From Hyphomicrobiales bacterium (lineage in GTDB: Bacteria > Pseudomonadota > Alphaproteobacteria > Rhizobiales > Rhizobiaceae): DNA of 64,000 nt. The translations under genes and the position numbers were made by a program. The stretch lies in NCBI GenBank assembly GCA_900465685.1, contig UEGR01000008.1, forward strand, positions 1-64,000, in the 5' to 3' direction. Shown here in pieces: positions 33,045-42,600 of the stretch; position 1 is the stretch's first letter; each line of letters opens with the position of its first letter. Below the pieces are notes generated by a model. The model saw nothing but the letters and a program-made list of their open reading frames with translations, made no database searches and had not been told where the DNA came from.

Positions 33045-33530
33045 ATGATGAAGCAGACTTTCGCCGCTTTCGCTCTTCTTGCCGTTTCGGTCCTGCCGGC
33101 CACTGCCGAGCAGGTTGGCAAGGTTGGCGTGGACTGGGTCGGCAATGATATCGTCATTGACGCGGTGCCCGATCCGAAGGTCAAAGGTGTGACCTGTCAT
33201 CTTGCATCCTTCTCGCGCAGCATGATCGACCGGTTGCAAAAGGGGAAGTGGTTTGAAGATCCTTCCAATGCGTCCATTTCCTGCGAGCAGACCGGACCGG
33301 TTTCAATCGGCGATATTGAGCTGAGCCAGAAGGGTGAACGGGTCTTTTCAGAGCGCACCAGCCTGATCTGGAAGAAGCTGGTCATCACCCGCATTTACGA
33401 CAAGCAGAACAATACGCTGCTCTATCTCGCCCACGCCAGTCAGGTGCAGGACGGCTCGGCCAAGACTTCGCTCTCGACCGTGCCGCTGTTCAGGGGTGAT
33501 GTGACTTGGGAAAAGGGCAAGCCGGAATAA
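33045..33530 (+). CDS. creA: CreA family periplasmic protein
   Basis: The 161-residue protein has a clear signal peptide (FAAFALLAVSVLPATAEQ, cleavage near residue 21) and a conserved CreA body: VGNDIVIDAVPDPKVKGVTC near 32-51, GDIELSQKGERVFSERTS near 90, KLVITRIYDKQNNTLLYLAH near 112-131. The function of CreA is not known. ATG 33045 and 33048 are adjacent; a GGGAGAA Shine-Dalgarno precedes the first. The gene converges on the helicase gene with a 22-nt gap. Confidence 0.92.
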   Translation: MMKQTFAAFALLAVSVLPATAEQVGKVGVDWVGNDIVIDAVPDPKVKGVTCHLASFSRSMIDRLQKGKWFEDPSNASISCEQTGPVSIGDIELSQKGERVFSERTSLIWKKLVITRIYDKQNNTLLYLAHASQVQDGSAKTSLSTVPLFRGDVTWEKGKPE

Positions 33531-33552
33531 CCCGGCTCGCTTTTGTCGCGTG

Positions 33553-36084
33553 TCAGGCAGGCTGGACAAAGCCGTCGAGAACGCGCTTTTGTCCTGCTTT
33601 GTCGAAGTCGATGGTCAGCTTGTTGCCGTCGATGGCGGCGACTTTGCCATTGCCGAATTTCAGGTGGAACACGCGGTCGCCAACCTTGAAAGCCGAGGGC
33701 TTGTCGGCAACCGACTTCGCGACCAGTTCGCCTTCGATCGTGCGGCCCTTGACCGAGCCGCGCCCGGCACCGAAGCCGGAATCCGTTTCGCCATAGCCAA
33801 CGCGTTCCACACGGCTGCCGGAGCGTGAACCCCAATTGTTGCGCGTGGCTTCTGAGCGATTCTGCTGCGCGCGCTGCCAGCCTGGCGTCGAATAGCTATT
33901 CTGGAAAGGATCGGCCCGGTCGAAGCGGGACTGGCCGTAACCCCCGCCATAGCCGCCGTAATTGCCTTCCAGCTCGGCGACTTCGACATGCGCTTCCGGC
34001 AGTTCTTCCAGAAAACGCGACGGAATGGTCGATTGCCACATGCCGTGGATGCGACGGTTGGACACGAACCAGATATGCAGGTTCTTCTTGGCGCGAGTGA
34101 CGCCGACATAGGCGAGGCGGCGTTCTTCCTCCAGCCCGGAGCGTCCGCCTTCATCAAGCGCGCGCTGGTGGGGGAACAGACCTTCTTCCCAGCCGGGCAG
34201 GAATACGGTTTCGAATTCCAGACCCTTGGCCGAATGCAGCGTCATGATGTTGACGGCATCCATGTCTTCATTCTGTTCGGCATCCATCACCAGAGCGATA
34301 TGCTCCAGGAAGCCGCGCAGGCTTTCATAATCCTCCATGGAACGGATCAGTTCCTTGAGGTTTTCCAGCCGTCCCGGCGCTTCCGCCGATTTATCGTTCT
34401 GCCACATCGCGGTGTAGCCGGATTCGTCGAGAATTGTCTCGGCAAGCTCCGTATGCGGCGTATTGTCGAGCAGCGACTGCCAGCGGAGGAAGTTCTCCAC
34501 GACTTCGCGCAGGGCCGAGCGTGGCTTTGGCTTCAGCTCTTCCGTTTCGATCAGATCGCAGGCAGCAGAGAACATCGAAATGTCGCGGGCGCGAGCGTAA
34601 TCATGCACCTGACGGATGGCAGCTTCGCCGAGACCGCGCTTCGGCGTATTGATAATACGCTCCAGCGCCAGATCATCGGCAGGCTGCGCGACAACGCGCA
34701 TATAGGCCAGCGCATCGCGGATTTCGAGGCGTTCATAGAAGCGCGGGCCGCCGATAACACGGTAGTTGAGACCAAGCGTCACGAAACGATCTTCGAATTC
34801 GCGCATCTGGAAGGAGGCGCGCACGAGGATCGCCATGTTGTTCAAGAGATGGCCCTGACGCTGCGCCTGTTCAATCGCTTCGCCAACGGCACGGGCTTCT
34901 TCTTCCGAATCCCAGGCCGCATGCACTTTCACGCGCGGATCATCGGGATTCGGCGCTTCGGTGAAAAGCGTCTTGCCGAGACGGCCCTCATTATGGGCAA
35001 TCAGATGAGCGGCAGTGCCGAGAATATGTGCTGTCGAGCGATAGTTTCGCTCAAGTTTGATGACAACTGCGCCGGGAAAATCCTTGTCGAAGCGCAAGAT
35101 GTTGTCCACTTCCGCTCCGCGCCAGCCGTAGATCGACTGGTCGTCATCGCCGACGCAACACAGGTTCACTTTGTTTTCGCTCGCGCCGGTTCGTGCCTGC
35201 TGGCCGTCTGCCGAAATTGGGGCAGGAGCGGTGCCTTTGGCTTGCGGTCTTTGTGCGAGCAGACGCAGCCAGAGATATTGCGCGGTGTTGGTGTCCTGAT
35301 ACTCGTCCACCAGAATATAGCGGAACTTGGCATGATATTCGCGCAGGATATCGGGGTGGTTGCGGAAGATGCGGATCGGGTGCAGCAGAAGATCGCCGAA
35401 GTCGCAGGCGTTCAGCGTGCGCAGGCGTTCCTGATAGGCCTGATACAATTCGCGGCCCTTGCCATTGCCGAACGAGCGTGCATCTCCTTCCGGAATGTCG
35501 GAGGGGCCAAAGCCCTTGTTCTTCCAGCCATCGATCATATTGGCGAAGGTGCGGGCAGGCCAGCGCTTGTCATCCAGACCTTCCGCCTGAATGAGCTGCT
35601 TGATCAGCCGGATCACATCGTCGGTATCGAGAATGGTGAAATCGGATGTGAGATTGACCAGTTCTGCATGACGGCGCAGCAATTTCACACCGATGGAGTG
35701 GAACGTGCCGAGCCATGGCATGCCTTCCACCGCGCCGCCGACCAGATGGCCGATACGCTCTTTCATTTCGCGCGCGGCCTTGTTGGTAAAGGTCACGGCG
35801 AGAATCTGGCTGGGATAGGCAAGGCCGGTGGTGATGATGTGGGCGATGCGGGTGGTCAGAACGCGGGTCTTGCCAGTGCCTGCACCCGCAAGCACCAGAA
35901 CCGGGCCTTCGGTCGTCAGTACAGCTTGCCGCTGTTCCGGGTTCAGCCCTTTCAGGTAATCGGGCTCGCCGCGCTGCTGGTTGCGTGCGGCCATGGCGCG
36001 CGCAGCAATACCGCCGGTAGCTGGCGCGCGGCCAGCCGGTGCATCATCGCCGAAAAACGGCATATCGTCGGGAAAATCGGACAT
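33553..36084 (-). CDS. uvrD: ATP-dependent DNA helicase, UvrD/PcrA type
   Basis: This is an 843-residue superfamily 1A 3'-5' helicase for nucleotide-excision and mismatch repair. An N-terminal extension of about 40 residues precedes the Q motif LNPEQRQAV near 46. Walker A GAGTGKT lies near 67-73, the DEYQDTN Walker B near 256, motif III CCVGDDDQSIYGWRGA near 309-324, motif V NIMTLHSAKGLEFETVFLPG near 612, and motif VI AYVGVTRAKKNLHI near 658. A Gly/Tyr-rich linker near 705-725 leads to a Tudor-like C-terminal module beginning VGDRVFHLKFGNGKVAAIDG. It lies 63 nt downstream of the kinase-like gene and probably shares its transcript. Confidence 0.95.
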   Translation of the reverse strand: MSDFPDDMPFFGDDAPAGRAPATGGIAARAMAARNQQRGEPDYLKGLNPEQRQAVLTTEGPVLVLAGAGTGKTRVLTTRIAHIITTGLAYPSQILAVTFTNKAAREMKERIGHLVGGAVEGMPWLGTFHSIGVKLLRRHAELVNLTSDFTILDTDDVIRLIKQLIQAEGLDDKRWPARTFANMIDGWKNKGFGPSDIPEGDARSFGNGKGRELYQAYQERLRTLNACDFGDLLLHPIRIFRNHPDILREYHAKFRYILVDEYQDTNTAQYLWLRLLAQRPQAKGTAPAPISADGQQARTGASENKVNLCCVGDDDQSIYGWRGAEVDNILRFDKDFPGAVVIKLERNYRSTAHILGTAAHLIAHNEGRLGKTLFTEAPNPDDPRVKVHAAWDSEEEARAVGEAIEQAQRQGHLLNNMAILVRASFQMREFEDRFVTLGLNYRVIGGPRFYERLEIRDALAYMRVVAQPADDLALERIINTPKRGLGEAAIRQVHDYARARDISMFSAACDLIETEELKPKPRSALREVVENFLRWQSLLDNTPHTELAETILDESGYTAMWQNDKSAEAPGRLENLKELIRSMEDYESLRGFLEHIALVMDAEQNEDMDAVNIMTLHSAKGLEFETVFLPGWEEGLFPHQRALDEGGRSGLEEERRLAYVGVTRAKKNLHIWFVSNRRIHGMWQSTIPSRFLEELPEAHVEVAELEGNYGGYGGGYGQSRFDRADPFQNSYSTPGWQRAQQNRSEATRNNWGSRSGSRVERVGYGETDSGFGAGRGSVKGRTIEGELVAKSVADKPSAFKVGDRVFHLKFGNGKVAAIDGNKLTIDFDKAGQKRVLDGFVQPA

Positions 36085-36147
36085 CTGACCCCGAATGTAA
36101 TGATTCGCTCACAAAAAACAAAGACCCGGACGGGCTTGTCTATTTGA

Positions 36148-37224
36148 CTACTCTAATTGAGTAACACGCCGATCCGTAAAGTTCAGGCGATGGGCGGCCA
36201 GCGCTTCCACAAGGCCGCGCAGTTCCGGCTCGCGCTGCAATAGATCGTCCAGCTCCGTCATCTGGTTCATGGCGATCAGTCGCAGAATATCATCGCGAAC
36301 GGTGCCGTCTTCACGGCGCGGCAGATGAGCGACCGGCTGGATCAGCTCCAGCTTTTGGCTTTTCAGGCGTGCCCGCAGGCTTTTCTCGTCCGCATCCAGC
36401 GTTTCAACAAAAGCATAGAGACCGACGCCCTTGGCTGGCAGCGAATAAAGCGCCAGCGCCACGTCCTTGACGCGCGGATCAGACTTGAGTGCAGCCAGAA
36501 TTGCCGGACCTTCATTGTCGATGCGGTCGCCCGTACCTTCGCCATCCGACCAGCTGAAAATGCCGCGGGTGATGAAGTTGTAGACCTTCTTGCCGGTGGC
36601 CAGCCAGATGCGTGACGGCAGCGAACGGCGGGCCAGAATGCGCTTTTCCGTCGGCGTCATCAAATCCTTGGCAAAAGCCCGCTTCTGCTTGATGAGGTGG
36701 CGGAAGTCTTCATAGGCCATCAGACGATAAAGCGCGCCGCGACGGCGATGGACGCTGGCAAGCTGGAAGTCGATGACGGCTGCTTCGCCTTCTGGTGTCA
36801 TCAGCCAGTTCTGTGGCTTGGCAAGATCGTTATGCGTAACGCCAAGACGACGCATATCGCGCAAAACCCGGTGCGCGGTGCGATACCATTTCGGATCGGA
36901 GGGGCGCGCAAGATGCAGCGGCGTGCCTTCGGTCCATGAACGATAAAGGCCGTCGCGGTCAGTTGCGATCAGCTGCGGAACGCCTTCGATGCCGCGCACG
37001 GTCTTCAAACCGCGAATTTCGCGCCGGGCAAGAATCCACGCCAGCGGGCTCGACCACCAGGGCGCGGCACTCACCACACGGCGGATAATGCGCGTGTCGG
37101 GATCGTTCGCAAAATAGCCCGCGCGCGTTTCGGAAAACACGTCGCGCTTGAACACGGCTGTTTCCACAAACGGGGGAATTTGGTCGCCCTTCAAAGGCAC
37201 ATCGATATTGGGGTTCTGAGCCAT
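36148..37224 (-). CDS. Protein kinase-fold protein (RIO/lipopolysaccharide-kinase type)
   Basis: The 358-residue protein carries a compact kinase catalytic core: the loop VTHNDLAKPQNWL near 137-149 fits the H-x-D-x(4)-N pattern, and IDFQLASV near 159 stands for the metal-binding DFG. The glycine-rich ATP loop and the VAIK lysine are not obvious in the short N-terminal part, a feature of RIO-like and Kdo-kinase-like proteins. The rest (about 230-358) has no motif I can name. It is annotated as a serine/threonine kinase in relatives as far as I recall, but neither substrate nor activity can be stated. It precedes uvrD on the same strand. Confidence 0.72.
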   Translation of the reverse strand: MAQNPNIDVPLKGDQIPPFVETAVFKRDVFSETRAGYFANDPDTRIIRRVVSAAPWWSSPLAWILARREIRGLKTVRGIEGVPQLIATDRDGLYRSWTEGTPLHLARPSDPKWYRTAHRVLRDMRRLGVTHNDLAKPQNWLMTPEGEAAVIDFQLASVHRRRGALYRLMAYEDFRHLIKQKRAFAKDLMTPTEKRILARRSLPSRIWLATGKKVYNFITRGIFSWSDGEGTGDRIDNEGPAILAALKSDPRVKDVALALYSLPAKGVGLYAFVETLDADEKSLRARLKSQKLELIQPVAHLPRREDGTVRDDILRLIAMNQMTELDDLLQREPELRGLVEALAAHRLNFTDRRVTQLE

Positions 37225-37352
37225 AAGGTTCCACTAGCGCCTTGTGTACCATCAATCAAGTTTGCCGATGAACATCGGTGGATATCCGTTGTTGCAAACA
37301 TGCGAATGAAGGGGCACAAGAAACGCATATGAGTTTCCAAGGAGCGATAGAC

Positions 37353-37850
37353 GTGGCGCAAAGCGATGACATCAAGCAGATCATCCGTCAGGAACATGCA
37401 CTGATTTTTTCGTCATTCGACGAGAACGAGGCCTTTGCGCTGGGCCAGAGAATTCGCGATATTGCCGTGAAGGAAAAGCTCGGTATCGGCATTGATATTT
37501 CTCTGTGGGATCGTCGCCTGTTCTTCGCGGCCACTGTCGGCACCACAGCGGATAATACGGAATGGCTGCGCCGCAAGTTCAATGTCGTGCGCCGTTTTCA
37601 TGCTTCGACCTATCGTCTCGTTCTGGAACAAAATCGTGAAGACCGGATGTTTGCGCCGCACAAGGCGCTGGATGTAAATGATTACGCACTTGCAGGCGGC
37701 GGATTTCCGATCCGCGTTGCGGGTGCTGGTGTGATCGGCGCGGCCATCGTTTCCGGTTTGCCGCAGCGCGAGGACCACAATCTCGTCGTGCGTGCAATCG
37801 CCTTGCAGCTGGGGCAGGACCCTGCGGCGCTCGCGCTTCCTGCTAATTAG
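37353..37850 (+). CDS. UPF0303 / heme-degrading (HbpS-like) domain protein
   Basis: The 165-residue protein belongs to the UPF0303 group, whose fold (DUF336, HbpS/GlcG-like) is linked to heme binding or degradation. Conserved blocks are ALGQRIRDIAVKEKLGIGID near 28-47, NTEWLRRKFNVVRRFHAST near 72 and ALAGGGFPIRVAGAGVIGAA near 115-134. The start is GTG 37353 with AAGGAG at 37339-37344; ATG 37329 would add eight residues but lacks a Shine-Dalgarno. The stop codon TAG overlaps the first two bases of the palindromic element copy B. Confidence 0.88.
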   Translation: MAQSDDIKQIIRQEHALIFSSFDENEAFALGQRIRDIAVKEKLGIGIDISLWDRRLFFAATVGTTADNTEWLRRKFNVVRRFHASTYRLVLEQNREDRMFAPHKALDVNDYALAGGGFPIRVAGAGVIGAAIVSGLPQREDHNLVVRAIALQLGQDPAALALPAN

Positions 37851-37948
37851 AGCGCCTCCCGAAAACTGTGAAACGGTTTTCGGAAAAGATGCGCGTTAAA
37901 ATATGGGTTAGAGCGCCGATCTGGATCAATCAGATCGAAACGCGCTCC
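37849..37948 (+). repeat. Palindromic repeat element, copy B (full length)
   Basis: This 100-bp element has two hairpin modules. Module 1 contains CCGAAAA and TTTTCGG arms; module 2 contains GAGCGC and GCGCTC around the inverted pair GATCTG and CAGATC. It begins inside the stop codon of the upstream gene and ends 28 nt before the oxidase start. It has one mismatch (CCTC against GATG) in the outer stem that the other two copies lack. Confidence 0.85.
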
Positions 37949-37975
37949 AAGGTTTTGAAATTCGGAGAATGAACA

Positions 37976-39385
37976 ATGTCGCTTGAGCATGTGATCGCGC
38001 TTCCACGCAATGAAGAGGGTATCGCCGCTGCTGTCGGTATCCTCAAGCAGCGTTTTGGCGAGCGGGCGCAGACCGGTCAGGCCATTCGCGAGCAGCACGG
38101 CCACACGACCAGCTATGTGCCGACGCAAGCGCCGGATATTGTGGTGTTCGCCGAAAACACGCAGGACGTGCAGGATGTGGTGCGCATTTGCGCCGAACAT
38201 CGCGTGCCGCTGGTGGCTTTCGGTGCAGGGTCTTCGCTCGAAGGTCAGGTGAATGCGGCGGCAGGCGGTGTATCGCTCGATCTGACGCATATGAACCGCA
38301 TTCTGGCCGTTCATGCCGAAGATCTCGATTGCGTTATCGAGCCGGGCGTGACGCGCCGCGAGCTGAACGAATATCTGCGCGATACCGGCCTGTTCTTCCC
38401 CATTGATCCGGGTGCAAATGCAACGCTCGGCGGCATGGCCTCGACCCGCGCTTCAGGCACCAATGCGGTTCGCTATGGCACCATGCGCGAGAATGTTCTG
38501 GCGCTGAAAGCCGTCATGCCGGACGGTCGCCTGATCGAAACCTCCAAGCGTGTGAAGAAGACCGCCGCCGGTTACGATCTCACCCGCCTGCTGATCGGCG
38601 CGGAAGGCACGCTTGGCATCATCACGGAACTGACCTTGAAGCTTCAGGGCATTCCGCAGGCGATTTCCGGTGGCATCTGCCCGTTCCCGGATGTGGAGTC
38701 GGCCTGTCGCGCGGTGATCGATACGATCCAGATGGGTGTTCCTGTGGCGCGTATCGAGCTGGTCAACAAGCTCCAGATGGAAGCGCTGATCCGTTATTCG
38801 AAGCTTCCTTACGAAGCGCAGCCTTATCTGTTCGTAGAGTTCCACGGCACGGATGCCGGTGTTGCTGAACAGGCCGAGATTTTCGGCGAAATTGCTGCGG
38901 GACATGACGGCGGACCGTTCCACTGGACGCAGGATGCCGAGGAGCGTGACCGTCTTTGGCGCGCGCGCCATGACGCCTATTTCGCCTCGTGCCAGTTGCG
39001 TCCCGGCTCCAAGGGCGTCTCGACTGATCTCTGCGTGCCGATTTCACGTCTGGCCGATTGCATCACCGAGACGGAACGCGACCTCGCAGAGAGCAAGATC
39101 ATCGCGCCTATCGTCGGTCATGTCGGTGATGGCAATTTCCATCTGCAGCTGCTGCTCAATACGGAAGACCCGGAAGAAATGGAACGGGCAGAAGCTTTCA
39201 TGGACCGGCTCGTGATGCGGGCACTGGCCATGGAAGGCACGTGCACAGGCGAACATGGTATCGGCCAGGGCAAGATGAAATATCTGGCCAAGGAGCTTGG
39301 TGAAGCGACCGATTATATGCGCATGATCAAAAAAGCGCTCGATCCGCTCAATATCATGAACCCCGGTAAAATCCTGATTTCGTGA
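37976..39385 (+). CDS. FAD-linked oxidase (GlcD / D-lactate dehydrogenase type)
   Basis: The 469-residue flavoprotein oxidises a 2-hydroxy acid such as D-lactate or glycolate. The PCMH-type FAD domain is at the N-terminus: PDIVVFAENTQDVQDVVRIC near 46-65, VPLVAFGAGSSLEGQ near 71-85, LGGMASTRASGTNAVRYGTM near 144-163 and GAEGTLGIITELTL near 204-217. The C-terminal domain has GHVGDGNFHLQLLL near 380 and the signature EGTCTGEHGIGQGKMKYL near 419-436. Because glcE and glcF are absent, a single-subunit D-lactate dehydrogenase is more likely than glycolate oxidase. The substrate cannot be decided from sequence. Confidence 0.9.
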   Translation: MSLEHVIALPRNEEGIAAAVGILKQRFGERAQTGQAIREQHGHTTSYVPTQAPDIVVFAENTQDVQDVVRICAEHRVPLVAFGAGSSLEGQVNAAAGGVSLDLTHMNRILAVHAEDLDCVIEPGVTRRELNEYLRDTGLFFPIDPGANATLGGMASTRASGTNAVRYGTMRENVLALKAVMPDGRLIETSKRVKKTAAGYDLTRLLIGAEGTLGIITELTLKLQGIPQAISGGICPFPDVESACRAVIDTIQMGVPVARIELVNKLQMEALIRYSKLPYEAQPYLFVEFHGTDAGVAEQAEIFGEIAAGHDGGPFHWTQDAEERDRLWRARHDAYFASCQLRPGSKGVSTDLCVPISRLADCITETERDLAESKIIAPIVGHVGDGNFHLQLLLNTEDPEEMERAEAFMDRLVMRALAMEGTCTGEHGIGQGKMKYLAKELGEATDYMRMIKKALDPLNIMNPGKILIS

Positions 39386-39627
39386 GTCAAATCAGCTGTC
39401 TGCACCGCTTGGTTCAGACGGCGATTCAATGAGCGCGCATATTTAGATCCGTTGGGCGGCAGCTTGCCTTGTTGTCGCCGAACCGATGCTGTTTTTTGTT
39501 GGCGCGCAATCCTGAAAACCGCTTCGCACTTTGTGCGATGATGCACTATGTTGCGTTGGTAAATATGGCGTGATTCACCCGTTGTGTTGCGCGTAACCGA
39601 ATTCACCTGACTGACCGGAGCTGCTTC

Positions 39628-42600
39628 TTGGGCCGCATATTCGTCATTGTCGGCGGGCTTCTGGTGCTGCTTTTGACAGCCGCGCTGGTGGTGCCGCCTT
39701 TTGTCGACTGGAGCGGCTATCGGGCCGATTTCGAGCGCGAGGCAAGCCGTATTCTGGGACGTCCGGTCAAGGTGGCGGGCGATGTAAATGCGCGACTGCT
39801 GCCTTTCCCATCCGTGACCTTTTCCGATGTTCGCGTCGGGGCCGATGCAACACATCCGGTCATGACGCTCGACCGGTTCTCGATGGATGCGGAGCTGATG
39901 CCTTTCCTGCGCGGTCAGGTGCTTATTTTCGACATGCGCGTCGAGCGTCCACGCGTTTCGATCTCGCTGGACAAGGATGGCAAGGTCGATTGGGCCATTC
40001 GTCCGTCCACGCCGCTCAATCCATCGCAGATCAAGGTCGAACGGCTCTCGATCAACGACGGCTCAATCACGCTGCATGACGTGGCGAGCGGACGCATTCA
40101 CGAGGCGACCGGCTTGAATGCCGTTTTGTCGGCCAACAGTCTAGCCGGACCGTGGCAGGCGCAAAGCAGTTTCAACCTTGAAGGCCGCAGGCTGGCGGTC
40201 GATCTGACGAGCGGTGAGGCCAAGCCCGACGGTTCGCTGCGCTTGCGGGCGCGTATTTCGCCGGAAGCCATTCCTGCCGCATTCGAGACGGATGGCGATA
40301 TCGTCCTGAAGGATGGCCGGTTGAATTATGCGGGCGATTTTTCGCTCCGCTCTTCCGATATGGTGGCCCAGAATGGCAAAAGCCAGAAAGACGCATCTGC
40401 GGACAAGCCGTTTTTCAGCGGTCTGCGCCTGACCGGAAAGTTCACCGCCGATACCAATCGCTTCGATGCGAGCGAGTTTCGCATGGAGCAGGGGCCAGCC
40501 GACAATCCTTATGTCGTCAATGGCAAGGCTCTGATCGATTACGGCAATGTACCGCGCTTTGAAATCAGCGCCGATGGGCAGCAGATTTTCTGGGGGCCAA
40601 GCGAGACGGCGGAAGACCAGCAGGTTACGTCCGTCATGCCGCTGACGGACCGCATCGCCATTGTACGCCGGGTTCTGGAGCAATTGCCGATCCCGACCAT
40701 ACCGGGCCGCATCGACCTCCGTCTGCCAGCGGTTGTTGCGGGTGGAACCACCATTCGGTCGGTGACGATCAATGCCGAACCCGATGGCGGGGACTGGAAT
40801 ATTCGTCAGTTCGCCGCCGATCTGCCCGGGCGCACCAAAGTCGAGGCCAAGGGCAAGCTGTCCGTTGGCGATGATTTCGGTTTCCAGGGCGAGATGCTGG
40901 TAGCATCCCGCCAGCCGTCCGGTCTTGCCACATGGTTGAATGAGACAGTGGATGAATCGATCCGCACGCTCGACGGGGCGGGTTTTTCCGGCAAGGTTGA
41001 TCTGCGCGACGGCATGCAACGCATTGACGATCTTGAAATTGGTCTGGGCAAGACGTCGCTCAAAGGGTCGCTCCTGCGACAGGTCAATGGCGCGGCGCAG
41101 CCGACTATCGACGTCAATCTTCAAGGCGGTGCGGTGGAAAGCGACGCCTTGCAGGCTTTCGTTTCCTTCTTCTCCGGCGGTGAGGGGCTGGCGCTTCTGG
41201 ATGCACAGACGCTCAATGTCAGCTTCAAGGCCGGGCCTGTTCGTTTCAAGGATATGGAAGCGGCCAGCGTCGATCTGGCCATGCGCCTTCATGACGGACG
41301 TTTCGATTTCGACCGGTTGATGATCAATGATGTCGCTGACGCGACGCTGACGGCAACCGGCGCTTATGAGCCATTCGCTAATTCACCATCGGGAAAGCTG
41401 GACGCGACGATCCTGTCTGGAGATCTGTCGCGCTTCATCTCCCTGATGGCCAATCGTTATCCGCAGCTGCCGCTGTTCCGCGCCCTGTCGGCGCGCGCGG
41501 CGAACTTCCCCGGCCTGTTTGATGACAGCGAGATCAACGTGATCGCCAATGCGGTCGCGCCAGTCAGGCCGGAAACGCAAGCCAATCCCGCGAAGAATGG
41601 TGCAGCAAAGGGCAAAAGCGCCCGCCCGGCTGATACGAAGGGCAAGACTTCACCCGGCAGCGGCGAGTTTTCGTTCAGCGTTACCGGCAAGACCGGCGGA
41701 ATGAAGCTCGATCTGTCAGGAACTGCCAGCGGCGGCGAGACGGACGCTGACCCCTTGCAGATGCAGCTCAACGGTACAGCCGAATCCGATCAGGGAGAGG
41801 CCGTTCTGGCCTTGATCGGATTGCCGTCATTGCCATTGGGGCTTGCCGGTGAGTTGACCGCCGATCTGACCATGCAGGGCGCGCCGAGCGCCGGGATGCG
41901 GACGCTTCTCAAGCTGACAGCGCCTGACGGTACAGCTTCGGCTGACGGGGTAATTTCGCTGATCGGCAGCGATATTGCCGCAAGCGGCAAGGCGCAGGTC
42001 AAATCCGCCGACCTGCAACCGTTCATCGCGACGGCAGGCTATGCATTGCCGGGGTATGGTGCGGGCCTATCTGCCAATCTTTCCAGCGATTTCCAGTTTG
42101 CCAAGGGCATTCTGCGCTTTCCGAACCTTGCCGGTCAATTAGGCGGCGAAGATGTCTCGGCGCGGCTGGAGGCTAATTTTGCCGATAGCGGGCTGCCGCA
42201 GCTGAAGGGTGAGGCGAAGCTCGCTTCGCTTGAGGTCGATAGTCTGGCGGCGATCATGCTCGGTCAGGATGCATTCGAACCGGCCAAACCGACAGAAAAA
42301 TCCATATGGCCACGCGGGGCTTTTGCGGTTCGTCCATCATTGCCGCTGCTGATTGACGTGAAGCTCAATGTTGCTCAGGCGCATATGCAGGGCTTTGGTA
42401 CGGCGACAGAATTTTCGACACGCCTGCAAAAGACAATCGACAGTCTGAGCCTGACGGAGCTGACCGGAAATTGGGCCGGGGGCTATCTCGCTGGCAATCT
42501 GTCGCTGCGCAACAGCGACAAGAATGCGCTGCTTTCGACCGATCTCAAATGGAGCGGTGCCGATCTCGCCAATTTCTACCATCTGGAAGATGGTTCAGCG

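Noticed and set aside
33988-36147. A 719-codon plus-strand frame opposite the helicase gene
   Set aside because: It is the antisense shadow of uvrD. Its translation has no recognisable domain, whereas the minus strand has every helicase motif.
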